Shown here: piece after piece, positions 30,098-40,466 of the stretch
Layout: each line of letters opens with the position of its first letter
How positions within the stretch are numbered: the first letter of the stretch is position 1
DNA from: Porphyridium purpureum
Taxonomy: Eukaryota; Rhodophyta; Bangiophyceae; Porphyridiales; Porphyridiaceae
Direction: 5' to 3'
DNA: 64,000 nt
NCBI GenBank assembly: GCA_008690995.1
Contig: VRMN01000003.1
Span: forward strand, 1,116,001-1,180,000
Notes under the pieces: model-generated
What the model saw: only the letters and a program-made list of their open reading frames with translations
Database searches by the model: none
What the model was told of the DNA's origin: nothing
Position numbers and translations under genes: made by a program

Positions 30098-30189
30098 GCT
30101 GTACCTCATCACAACAAGGACACTGTACTTCGTCTTGGTTCTGAGGTACGGCGATCAAAAAAGGGGAAGAAGCAACGCACACGGTACAG
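30098..30189 (-). promoter_or_regulatory. GTAC-element cluster upstream of CPN60
   Basis: Near copies of the element lie at 30098-30106 (GCTGTACCT), 30122-30130 (ACTGTACTT), 30143-30150 (GAGGTACG) and 30183-30189 (GGTACAG). They are 240-330 bp upstream of the CPN60 start codon. The rest of 29858-30200 is CT-rich leader and promoter DNA. Confidence 0.4.
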
Positions 30190-30199
30190 CGTGCGTGAA

Positions 30200-33100
30200 A
30201 CATACCCAAACGGTGCCGCCTCTGTTGTGAATCACGGGATACGTGAGAGATGAGAAACTATATCCCAGCTGTGCTGGGTTTGCACGGTTGAACTTAATCG
30301 ACTGGTGCAAGGAACTCAATCCTAGAACAATACAATATCTTGTTTTGTACTCTTTATCATCTCTGTCTTCCGTCTTGTAAACTACTAAAGCTCGCTCGTC
30401 GTCGACGAGCTTGTCGTTTTCTACCCTGTTCGCGGACGAGACCCGCGCGTGCGTGGTTCCGGTGCATCATAAGCAGAGGCCCCCGATTTGCTGGACACGC
30501 CCATGCCGTTCGTGACACGAGCAAGGACCCTTGCGTGTTGCTAACTGTAGCACTGCTATAGCCACAGGGTCAGCGACTTTGACTGCACCCTGGAAGCTTC
30601 TTTCAGCCTCTTGAGCGGTTGGACCCGGCTTGCCGCCGGGTGAAGAGAGGCACAAGGACAGAACACAAGGTTCGTAGGAAGGTGTCGTCGGTTGCGATGT
30701 AGAACGGCGCGTCGGCACACAGAGTGGCGACTGACGATGAGGTGGAAAGCTGTCCCAATGGCGTCGGGTGAGTTTCGCATTCACCACACGCGCGTGCGCA
30801 GCAGTCTCTCGCGCTCGCGCATCATTCCCACCTGCCGGTAAAGTGTCGTTTGATGCACAAGAAGCGGGCCGACTGCCGTCCACACTTGCACCACCGCAAA
30901 GTGGCTTTTCTGCGCGTTTTCAAGTCAGTTGGAAACGGATACCGCAAACTGGTGAAGATCAAACCTTCCGAACAGCTCATGAGTGCCAGAGGTACTGAAT
31001 GTGCAACGTAAAACGTGACCTTCCCAAGCCGCTTCTGGTAATTGACATCGCAACAAGCGCGAGCTCGGAATTCAGCAGCGTCTTTGGGCACGCAACACGG
31101 ACATTGAAAAAGTCGGCTCTCAGTGTTGGAGAGAGTGAGACGCCTACGAGCGGCGCAAAGAAACTTCCATGCCGAATATCTCGCGTCAGCCGCAGACGCA
31201 TGATCTCTGCCATTTGAATGCATCTTTTTTCCTAAAGCTCGTACAAATGCCAACTTGTTCTCCTTTTCGCAGTTTGCTTCAAACGCGGGTGATGCACCGT
31301 ACAATCTGTAGCCATGTATTTGTCGTGTTGCGCAAGGCGATGTCAGAGCATGAGAAGTGACATTGTACGCGCCAAGATGGTGCTCACCGAACATGACGTT
31401 CCGAACTGGTAGACAAAGCATCATTCCAGTAACCAGGGACATAACCGCACGCAAAGGGTGGAAAAGACAACGGGGTACGCGAGCCGCGACACAATTGTAA
31501 CCAGATACGCACGGGGTACGTGCGTCGACCTGATGGCATGGTCCGCAGAACTGGCGAGACAGATCCGAAACCAAGCGCGAATTCTGTGTAAATTGCAGGA
31601 TGCGCGACTGCTTTTGCATCTCGCTTGCTCCCGGTGCGTCTTGTCGACTGTCGTTGCAGGTACAGATACAGGGGCGGCGTGCTCCGGCAAAGTGGCCAGG
31701 TTTTAGGTTGCTGGTGCTGTTGCGCTCGATGTGTACGTGTTTCAAGATATCGGAGACGATATCATGCTCACCCGCGCATATACCACGATGTAACTCTAGC
31801 TAAGACACTTCGGGCCAAGAGCGCGGCAGACTTCACGATTTCCGGTGCTCTCACGGCACGCGTAGGGTGGAGTTTTCGTTGAGAATACCTCGAAAGAGGT
31901 ACTTTGGTTCTGACCTTCTTCTGGAATCGAGAAGAATCACGGGCACGTTTTCGATATCAACGTTATCCCCGGTATGTTTTCTGGGGAATTTTCAGCGATT
32001 GCTGTTGCCGGTAAGGTGCGAAGACATCTGCTGCCCACTCGACCGGCAGCGCAACCCCGCGCAGGATCTTCCTGCACTGCTACCATTAAGCGCTCGCAAG
32101 ATACCGTCCGTCAAGGAGCCTTCCGCATTCCAGAGCGCAGAACATACACCGCGCTGGCACGCGCGTGCGCACAGCCCCACCTCGTGGCTGCTTTGCGGCC
32201 TGCGGCGTGCGAGCAGGTATGTCCCTGGTGCAGCACGGCTTGACCCGCGAGTACACTCGGACTTTGTACAGCTTTGTTTTGCGTCGCCGTAACCCTAACG
32301 CCCACGTGTTTGCTTTGTCGCTCGTGAGCCGAAAATCTGCCACGTGTTGTACGCCGCAAAGCTGCCAGCGCAAAGCCGCGCATGTTGCGTTTTTGCCTCG
32401 GCGTGCCGCGCAAAACGCCTCACCGAGCACGCCGCGGATCCAGCACCGCTCTTCGCTGTGCGCAGCTTAGGAACGTGCTTTGGCACGCGGGACTCCTCTG
32501 ACAGCGTCCTCCCAGCCATGCCCCGCACATCCTCGTCGCTTTGTCGCGCGGCAGCGGAGCAGGGGGATCGTAACCCTTACGCCTTGGCGAGACGATTTAT
32601 GCGACACGGGCTTTTCAGTGGCGATTGCAACACTTTCGCCGAACACACACCGCTAATGCCTGTGCAAGAGCGATTTCTTTCTACAGGAACGCACTCGGTT
32701 GTCGCTGCGTGTGAAGTAGACTTTGCAAAGGTCAAACAGGTTATAAGAGGCACCTTCTCGTAAATTCCAGATCGAACTCACTGCGCTCACATGCCGCTCC
32801 ACGCTTGAAAGCGGGGACGTCCGGTCGCATGGAAGAGGGAAATGGGCGACAGGAAGACATCAAGCCCAGAGCCGCGGGGCGAAATCGCGAGAAACTATGA
32901 TTCGACCCTGTCCGAACACACACACGCCGAGCACTGTGATCAGTGTCTCCTGCGCGAGCCTGCGGACATGAGGCGTGGACGGAGTCTAATCCGATCTGGT
33001 CTGATGCGCGGGAGGAACCAATCGCGAAAATCCGAACATGCGCCCGTGCGGGTCATTTCGCGATCTGTGTCTTTGGATGATGCCGCTCCGGATTTGACGC

Positions 33101-35753
33101 CAGCGAAGCGCGGGCTCAGGTTCGAACGGATTGATTCTGCTCAGAGCGAGACGAATCAACGTGCGGGAGAGAAATAGAAGAACTTTAGATAACTTAGAGA
33201 TTACTGATTCTGCGCTTTGCCGATACAATGTTTTCCCTTGCTGTTTTGTGCCGCTGCGTGAGCGCAGAGGAGCTCCTCGGCTTCTCTCGGCTTCGTCCGG
33301 GGCGCTGTTCCGCGAAATACCGGAGCGAGATCGGTTCGTCTTGGCCCACCGGGTCATGCTGCTGGGTTGGCGGGGACTTTTTCTTTTCTTCCGTCTCACC
33401 CATCTTGCTCTGACGTCTGTTGCGATGAGTGTCCCGTCGACTCTGGCGTTTCACTCGCAGGTGTCTGCCTTAGATGCTGTGCTCTGATTTCTGAAAAATG
33501 AACTGTTCCGCTCTCCGTGCCGGCGACTCCCAGCTTGAGATCATTACTCAAATCCCAGCACTACCTTACTCTCCTGCTCCATGACAATGCCATGGACGCC
33601 AGTCATATAGTCCTCTTGCGTAAGGGCCGACTGCCCGGTCGTTTCAGGAAAGGTCCGGTTTGAAAGCAGGTCTGGTGTCCCTTCGCCAAGCGAATGCGCC
33701 AAGAGCGTGTCCCGCAGGCAGAACCCATCCTTGGAATTCTTGCACAACGGAAAAAAAGAAAAGGAATTTTTTTAAACCGCTCGCGCCCCCTGTTTGTCGG
33801 AGACCATTGCGAGTCATGGCCACATTGAAGTTTCGGCGGAGCGAAGGGCTGCATGTGAGGGATACAAGCCGTGTCCACGTTTTATTCCGATCTTCTCGCG
33901 TAATCAGCTTCTTGGCCTATGTCTGCTGGGCATGATTGTCGGGTAGGAACTTCTGCGCTTTACTCGTTCCGCGCCGCAGGGCGTCACGGCTTGAAACCCT
34001 TCGCTGGTTGCGATTGTGTGCGCTCTGTGCACGACCATGCGGCAGCAGCCGCTTACGTCTGGCGCGTTGTACGCGCAAAGCGCGCGTTGCGAAAGAGCTT
34101 CGTGAAGAACGGGGCGTGAGAAGGCAAAGGCTGACTTGACTGGTGGTGGTAAACTTGTACGAAGAAGTGAAGCGTATACGCGCCTCATCGACAGAGCAGG
34201 TAACGTTGTGCAGAGAAAGCACAATTGCGTGAGTCAGCGTCAGTAAACCATGTGACAAGATGAGAAGGAATCGGAACACAGTCATTCTTGCACCAATCAC
34301 AGGCGCACATGCAATTCTCAGCTCAGCGAAACTGGGGCAGATGAAGTCTGCCACCGCAGGATTGCCAGTTGAAAGCACGCCGCGGATGAAGCCATTATCC
34401 CCGTATGGCGTGCGCGGTAGTGTCTGTGCTCAGCATAGCGCGAGAATGTGCCTCTGGCAGCTCTGCATAAACCGCAAGGCCTCTCTCGGCCAGGCCAAAC
34501 GAAACGGATGGACCGGAACGTTCGCGCTTGAAGTGACGGCATCTGCGTGCACCAACGCGAGCCCGTGCCGCTTTGACGCCATTGACAGAACAAGACACAC
34601 ACGCGGCCGACGACCGGTAAGGGCCTGTTATGCCAATAACGAGCCCGAGAAATAGGCCCTTGCATCTACCTGGCGGAACCCACGTGGACTCTTCGTTGAT
34701 GGGAATGATGAGGGCTGCAAAGGGTCTGAACTTGGTCACGGTAGCGACGAAGTGGTTGCTCACTAATGGCCTTGCATTGCCAGTGCGGTTCTTTTAATTC
34801 TGACTGTTGATGAAGATTGCATGTTTCACGCCATGGGATAAAGAATGGTCGACTGTGGACAAGGTACGACTTTTGACCATTACATGGAAGTGAAAGCGGA
34901 TTTTCACTGAGGCTCGGTCTTCGCGTGAGAAGCAGCGGCAGCTGATTGCCACAAAGAAAAATTTACCAGGGAGCTGGCTGACTGAGCCCCAGCACGTCCG
35001 GTTGGTTGGCCGCAAACATATCTCATGAGGATAACTTGACTGCGAGAACAGGACGCACGTGTGCAACTGTGCTGCCTGCGTAGTCCGAATTCTAGATGTT
35101 TTTCCAGGACATGGTACAGATCGCACATGCGGAACCGAATCCTATTCAGATATTTGTTCAGACGAAACCAGACCACCTCTTCTCATAATACCCTTCCCCT
35201 TTGTACTTTGACTGATGAATGTGATAACCTTCTTGAGCATGCTTGTTCAGCTGCGTGCGTGTCATGCGCGACACGTACATGGCCGAGCATCGAGAAAATT
35301 CAAAGGCCGCTCAACGGCCGCTGCCCTCCACGCGCAAGATGACGGTGCTGCCTACCGTGCGTGCGCCGATGCTTGGGGATTGTCTCGCAATGCGCTTTAC
35401 ACTTTACGGACGTTCACCGCATTGTTTCCAAGCCGTGCTCGGCACGCTCCTCTCGCATGCCGATGGAGGGATAAGAGTGGTCTCGCCAAGCTGCTGCGGA
35501 GATGATGGCTGAGAACTGAGAAACAGCAAACGAGCTGGACAAGACGAAAATGCCCGCTTAGGTATTTGTGAACAGATTCAAGGCAAGCATTGAATTCACG
35601 GATCTGTTCTACCGCGGGGAGAAAGGAGGCCGCGGACGTTGTGGAAACACGTACTCTGTCACTGGCCAGGACGTGGCGGCGCTAAGGTGGCCGACTGAGA
35701 TCAATACAAAGCATTCTGACCCCCCGCCCTGCGCGGCTAGAGTCAGCAGACAG
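30200..35753. other. Gene-poor stretch, about 5.5 kb
   Basis: No frame here matches a family I know. The most protein-like candidates are an 81-residue frame with an ATG at 32518 (plus), a 111-residue frame at 32842-33177 (plus), and a long Cys- and Arg-rich frame at 30822-31745 (minus) that lacks an ATG at its 5' end. I have no context or motif support for any of them. I found no tRNA, rRNA, long terminal repeats, inverted repeats or transposase-like sequence by eye. It may hold non-coding RNA, decayed DNA or lineage-specific genes. Confidence 0.5.
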
Positions 35754-36065
35754 TCAAGGTGACTGGCCTGGCTCAGGCTCGGTATCTTCGTCTGGCACGA
35801 TCACGGCGTCTGGCCAGAAATCTTCGCGCTCGTCGACGCTGCTGGAGACCAGAAAAAGCCTGGAGCTGCTGCAGCTATACTCCCCGAAAGCAAATTCGCG
35901 ACTCTTAGAAAGCGCCACAGAGTCGCTGATGAGTCGGGCCCGGCTAAGTGACGAAGGAGGCTCGCCGAACAGTCCGCGTGTGCTGTCGCCAGAGGCGCGG
36001 CGCCGGAGTGGTCGCACCGAAAAGGCCTTGTCCCCGCGAGGAGCATTCTCAGACGCAAGTCGCAT
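35754..36065 (-). CDS. Small protein with basic N-terminal half and acidic tail (103 aa)
   Basis: I do not recognise it. The frame starts with a true ATG at 36065. The N-terminal half is basic and contains LRRRASGDS, a good PKA-type phosphorylation site. The C-terminal half is more ordered, with FAFGEYSCSSSRLFLVSSSV and then an acidic end (PDEDTEPEPG). It sits head-to-head with the S1-domain gene, sharing about 200 bp of promoter DNA, which supports its being a gene. It could still be chance. Confidence 0.4.
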   Translation of the reverse strand: MRLASENAPRGDKAFSVRPLRRRASGDSTRGLFGEPPSSLSRARLISDSVALSKSREFAFGEYSCSSSRLFLVSSSVDEREDFWPDAVIVPDEDTEPEPGQSP

Positions 36066-36268
36066 GCGAAGTCCGCCGCTCGGCCGCAGCCACGGACACG
36101 GTCATGTCACCCGTCCATCTCGGCGGCACACGCACGTCAGCGGCGAACACGACCCACCAAAAACCTTTTCAATCTCGTAAATCAGCAGTGTTCGGAACTG
36201 CGCATATAGCGTCTTGCCGGAGACTTGCCGAATAGGGGGAGCTGTCTGAAGCAGATTTCGAGAATATC

Positions 36269-37189
36269 ATGGTGGCGTGGATAGGCGTGCAAGTCCACTT
36301 TCGTACCAACGACAGGAGCCAATGTATTTCCAAGAGCGCGGCGGCGGTCTCTGCGCTTGACGCAGCGTCCAAGCGCATTCCGGTAAGACCAAATTCACGG
36401 CGCGGCGTAGGTGTTTTTATGACCGTCCCTCCGTCGGGACGGAACCGTCCAGAGAGTTTTGAGGAGGAAAGCATTCGGTTCCTGGAGGAGCAGCAGCGAC
36501 GGCGCGAGCAGCGGGCGAGACGGCGGGATGGAGGTGCGAATTCTGACAGCGATACTCCCAGGGCTGCGGAATCACGACCAAGGCAAGATCGCGAGATGGC
36601 AGCGTGGCGTGACGTGCGTCGAGATCGGGAGCTTGGTGACACGACAAGCCGTGCCGCGCCGCAGCGACAACAGCTAGACAGGCGAACCAGAGAAAACAGT
36701 GAGAGCGAATCCAGTCGTCTACAGACTTCCTCCCGGCGTGTGCCGCGCGAGCAAAACGCCGGGCTTAAAGTCGGGCAAGTATACAACGGGACTGTCGTCA
36801 AAGTGGTTTCGTTTGGAGCCTTCATTGCGCTCGAAAGCACCAGCACGCCGGACATTCAAGGCCTAGTGCATATTTCGGAAATTGGTGCGCGGTTTGTTTC
36901 CAACGTCGAGGATGAGCTGAGCGTGGGTCAACAGGTGCGCGTCAAGCTTATCTCAATGGATCGCGACCGCATTTCATTGAGTATCAAGCAGGCGCGCGGT
37001 GGGCCTCCTGACGGCATGCAGGATAGCAAGTACAACCGTGTCGTGCAGCTAGGAGGAGACTGGGGTGATCCATGGGGAGAAGATCCAGACCATCCAACCA
37101 AATGGACTGACTTTGGTGAGCGACCCTCGCCATTCCCCGAGTTCCTGGCAGACGACGTTTGCATCCGCTACACTCGCCGTCTTTCTTAA
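36269..37189 (+). CDS. S1 RNA-binding domain protein A
   Basis: The S1 domain binds single-stranded RNA in translation and RNA processing. It lies at about residues 166-240: GLKVGQVYNGTVVKVVSFGA, then GLVHISEI, then RVKLISMDRDRISLSIKQA. The N-terminal 150 residues are charged, Arg/Glu-rich and probably disordered. A WGDPW motif follows the S1 domain. The first residues could be a weak transit peptide if the ATG at 36269 is used; a second ATG at 36419 would remove it. The gene is tail-to-tail with a second S1-domain gene, with 86 bp between stops. Organelle translation is a possible role but not shown. Confidence 0.85.
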   Translation: MVAWIGVQVHFRTNDRSQCISKSAAAVSALDAASKRIPVRPNSRRGVGVFMTVPPSGRNRPESFEEESIRFLEEQQRRREQRARRRDGGANSDSDTPRAAESRPRQDREMAAWRDVRRDRELGDTTSRAAPQRQQLDRRTRENSESESSRLQTSSRRVPREQNAGLKVGQVYNGTVVKVVSFGAFIALESTSTPDIQGLVHISEIGARFVSNVEDELSVGQQVRVKLISMDRDRISLSIKQARGGPPDGMQDSKYNRVVQLGGDWGDPWGEDPDHPTKWTDFGERPSPFPEFLADDVCIRYTRRLS

Positions 37190-37275
37190 TTCATCCGATT
37201 CATGGCAGGAAGAATCATTTTGGGAGTATGTACCCACATTAGAGTGGAACGGTACCTGAATGTAAATGGCGTAGA

Positions 37276-37818
37276 TCAGTCGTTCTTGACGAATTCCATG
37301 CGATTCTGATCCTCGAGTGTATCAGTTGCGACGACCGCATCGTGCTCTTCACCCTCGATTCTCCAGGGCACCTTGCCCCATTCCACTCCAAAACGAAGTG
37401 GACGAATGAAATTCGCCACGCGCTTCATGCTCAGCGTGAACCGTCCCTCCTTCTTCGCGAGCACCAAGACGTGCACAATCTCGCCCAACTTAATTTCATC
37501 TTCGACATGTGCCACAAATCCGTTCCGTATTTCTGACACGTGCACCAACCCAACAGGTCCTTCCCGCGAAGGCAAGTGTGACGGCGGCCGGCACGGACTA
37601 TTGTCCGTCAGCGGGGAGACCAGCTCGACAAAGACACCATAAGGTTGGTGCCCCACACAAAGGCCCCGGTACACTTCACCCACATGAATCACCGGCGTAC
37701 TTGACCCCGCCGGTGCTCGCGCCTTTAGATGCGCAACAGGCTTACTACGAGCGCCGGATGCCCGCGGCTGGTCATTGTGTGCGCGTGGACTTGGTGCTTC
37801 GCGTTCGTTTTCGTCCAT
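37276..37818 (-). CDS. S1 RNA-binding domain protein B
   Basis: A 180-residue protein with one S1 domain at about 43-130: VGEVYRGLCVGHQPYGVFVE, then GLVHVSEI, then VLVLAKKEGRFTLSMKRV. An insertion of about 20 residues (LTDNSPCRPPSHLPS...) sits inside the domain before the GLVHVSEI strand. After the domain, VEWGKVPW resembles the WGDPW tail of the neighbouring S1 protein. The two genes may have come from an inverted duplication, though the sequences have diverged widely. It shares a promoter interval of about 160 bp with the adenylate kinase-NAD kinase gene. Confidence 0.85.
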   Translation of the reverse strand: MDENEREAPSPRAHNDQPRASGARSKPVAHLKARAPAGSSTPVIHVGEVYRGLCVGHQPYGVFVELVSPLTDNSPCRPPSHLPSREGPVGLVHVSEIRNGFVAHVEDEIKLGEIVHVLVLAKKEGRFTLSMKRVANFIRPLRFGVEWGKVPWRIEGEEHDAVVATDTLEDQNRMEFVKND

Positions 37819-37976
37819 CGATCAGGCTCGCGCACCGCACACCCACTGACATTTGAGCCTTTGTCTGGTTTCCCGGGAGAACAAAGACGTCAAGGAGATT
37901 CAAGAAGGTTGGTGCGACAGGCGAAAGAGCAAGGGACACCGGACTGAGCCGCGGATTGAACGACCGGGCTCTTGCG

Positions 37977-40331
37977 ATGCCGGAAAGCATGGCGTTTGTT
38001 CGGCCGGGTGGTTGGCAAAGCCACGTGCATAGGGCCAAGCGAACGGGAGATGACGAGTTGCACAAGGCTTCATGTGGACAGGCTTCGTCTAGATGGTCCT
38101 TGTGGAAGGGGCCGTCAAGAATAGCGTCAGTGGTTCCGTGTCATACGTCTTACATGGCGGCAGGCCGTCGAGTGGCGTTCAGCATGCGCGTGAGCGACGT
38201 AGATTTGCCTGGTGAACAGACAAAGAAGCATCCGGAGGACGCGGCTCGGCGCAAGGGGCACTTCTTTGTCGTGTGGGGCCCGCCCGGAACGGGCAAGACA
38301 ACGCTTTGCGAGCACTTATCGTCCGCGCACAACATGGTGCATATATCATCAGGCGCGTTGCTGCGAGCGCACCTGCGTAACCGAACTGAGCTAGGTGAGC
38401 AGGCGCGCGAGTTTGTGGAACAGGGAAAGATTGTGCCGGACGAGATCATGGTGAAAATTCTGCTCGAACGAATTCAGCAACCGGATTGCCGCGAGGGTGG
38501 CTTCCTAGGAGATGGCTTCCCGCGCTCTCTTGGCCAATTTGATGCGATGCGCGAGGCAGGGTTTGTATGCGAGAAGGCCTTCATGTTGCACGCGCCCCGA
38601 TCGGTGCTCAGAAAACGCATTCAGTTCCGCCGCGTTGATCCAGTGACTAAGCATATTTATAATCTGCGCTATTTGCCGCCGGCGTCTCAAGAAATAAGGG
38701 ATCGCCTTGTCATGCTCTGGACAGACACGGAGGAGAAGATAGAGACAAAACTGTCCGAGTACGGACGCACAAGTGCGGTGCTCTTTGACATGCTTTCAAA
38801 AAGCATTGTCTCGATTGACGCCGAGCAGCCGCCGGACGTGATCTTTAGACAGATTTCCCGCATTTTGCAGGACGAAGGGATTCCGGCCTTGCCGCACGAC
38901 TTTTATCACGATGTTGAATATGGACCACCTGAAGTTCAAGCTGGCTATTCTGGGTACCAAACTCGCAAGAGTCGTGCTGCCGCTGATGCGGAGGCCGGTA
39001 TAGAGCCTGGTGGATGGCTGGGACCATGGGCAGAGGAGAGTGACATAAGCAGCGGGTCAGATAATGATGGAGTGTACGATCCTGGTTCGCGCGCGGCCGG
39101 GAACAATGGAGCCGTCGCACGAGACAGCGAAGGAAAGAATAGGAGCTTGAGGAACCCAAAGATCGATGGAATGGAGGATACAGACAGTGCCAGTCAATAC
39201 GGTAGCCGAGCAGATTCATTCTTAGAAGATGCGAGTTTGCGCTTTCCGGGAAAGACGTCGCTACAGCAGACCACGCGTGGCGGCAAAGTTCCCGTGACGC
39301 TGATTCGTTGCGATGGATATGTGTGTGAGCGTGAGAGCGTCGAAGACGGGAACATTGCGTTTCGAGGAGCGGCGACCGAGCAAGTCATGCTCGTGTGGAA
39401 TGAGCGCCCGCGCACGGTTCTTCTTTTGTGCAAGAAGGATAAGTCGCTGCTTCCAACCGTACTCGAGACGGCGCAGAATCTCATGAGCAATCAATCGCTC
39501 CGAGTCATCGTGGAGCCCTTCGTGCAAACTGAGGCGCTTGCCAAGGGTATGAATCTCGAGCCATTTACGCGCGGGGACAAGCTAGAGAATGAGATTGATT
39601 TCGTGGTGTGTTTAGGTGGCGACGGACTGATTCTTCACGTTTCAACGCTGTTCGCCAATGCAGTCCCTCCCGTGATCTGCTTCAATTTTGGCAGCCTCGG
39701 ATTTTTGACACCGTTTGTGTACGAGGACTTTGATAAGGAGATCGAGTCTGTGATTGAGGGGAACTTGCTGATGAGTTTAAGGATGCGGCTGCACTGCACA
39801 GTTTTCAGCGAGGCAAAGCCAGACCGGGAATTCCACGTCCTAAATGAGCTGGTGGTCGATCGCGGAGCGTCATCATATCTGAGCTATTTGGACTGTTTCT
39901 GCGACGACAAGTACATCACGACTGTGCAAGCGGACGGCATCATTGTGTCGACTCCGACTGGATCAACTGCATACTCAATGTCTGCAGGCGGCTCCATGGT
40001 GCATCCGTCGGTACCGGCTATTCTCTTCACGCCGGTGTGCCCGCATAGTTTGTCTTTCCGACCCATTGTCTTTCCTGACTCGGCCAGGCTGCGTATTTGT
40101 GTGTCCCAGGACTCGCGTGCGGTTTCGTGGGCGTCGTTCGACGGCAAGTTCCGTCAGCAACTTCGACGCGGCGACGGTGTGCTCGTGCAGATGAGCCTGT
40201 ACCCAGTACCGACGATCAATAAGACAGACCATACGGGCGATTGGTTCGGCGGACTCAGTCGCGCCTTCAACTTCAATATGCGCGCTCAGCAGAAGCCGCT
40301 AGACAAAATCGATGAAAAGCCACGGCACTAG
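37977..40331 (+). CDS. Adenylate kinase-NAD kinase fusion protein
   Basis: Two enzymes lie in one frame. Residues about 95-310 are adenylate kinase (ATP + AMP to 2 ADP): P-loop GPPGTGKT at 101-108, HISSGALLRAHL, GFLGDGFPR. Residues about 475-775 are NAD kinase (NAD to NADP with ATP): VVCLGGDGLILHVS with GGDG near 547, FGSLGFLTPF, NELVVDRG, and TPTGSTAYSMSAGG. A disordered linker of about 150 residues joins them. The adenylate kinase LID region looks short (RVDPVTKHIYN is present). Residues before 80 could be a transit peptide; ATG choices are 37977, 37989 and later ones. The fusion would couple adenylate balance with NADP supply. No stop or frameshift separates the halves. Confidence 0.93.
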   Translation: MPESMAFVRPGGWQSHVHRAKRTGDDELHKASCGQASSRWSLWKGPSRIASVVPCHTSYMAAGRRVAFSMRVSDVDLPGEQTKKHPEDAARRKGHFFVVWGPPGTGKTTLCEHLSSAHNMVHISSGALLRAHLRNRTELGEQAREFVEQGKIVPDEIMVKILLERIQQPDCREGGFLGDGFPRSLGQFDAMREAGFVCEKAFMLHAPRSVLRKRIQFRRVDPVTKHIYNLRYLPPASQEIRDRLVMLWTDTEEKIETKLSEYGRTSAVLFDMLSKSIVSIDAEQPPDVIFRQISRILQDEGIPALPHDFYHDVEYGPPEVQAGYSGYQTRKSRAAADAEAGIEPGGWLGPWAEESDISSGSDNDGVYDPGSRAAGNNGAVARDSEGKNRSLRNPKIDGMEDTDSASQYGSRADSFLEDASLRFPGKTSLQQTTRGGKVPVTLIRCDGYVCERESVEDGNIAFRGAATEQVMLVWNERPRTVLLLCKKDKSLLPTVLETAQNLMSNQSLRVIVEPFVQTEALAKGMNLEPFTRGDKLENEIDFVVCLGGDGLILHVSTLFANAVPPVICFNFGSLGFLTPFVYEDFDKEIESVIEGNLLMSLRMRLHCTVFSEAKPDREFHVLNELVVDRGASSYLSYLDCFCDDKYITTVQADGIIVSTPTGSTAYSMSAGGSMVHPSVPAILFTPVCPHSLSFRPIVFPDSARLRICVSQDSRAVSWASFDGKFRQQLRRGDGVLVQMSLYPVPTINKTDHTGDWFGGLSRAFNFNMRAQQKPLDKIDEKPRH

Positions 40332-40466
40332 CTGCATGAATAGGATCGCTTCGATGATTTCGCGCACTTATTAAAAAAATTTATTGCATGCAAATAAAGA
40401 AACTGCAGCATGCCCTCCGGCGCACAAAATTCTAAACCGGTCTTCCTTCCGCCGGACGGTCTGAAG

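Noticed and set aside
30822-31745. 307-codon minus-strand frame in the gene-poor stretch
   Set aside because: It opens from a TTG, is Cys- and Arg-rich without ordered zinc-finger spacing, and has no family match. Its length is unusual, so I mention it in the region entry only.
32288-32300. CCCTAACG, resembling a telomere repeat
   Set aside because: Single copy, with no tandem array.
33118-33130. GGTTCGAAC, resembling a tRNA B box
   Set aside because: The flanking bases cannot pair as a T stem, and no A box or acceptor stem is visible.
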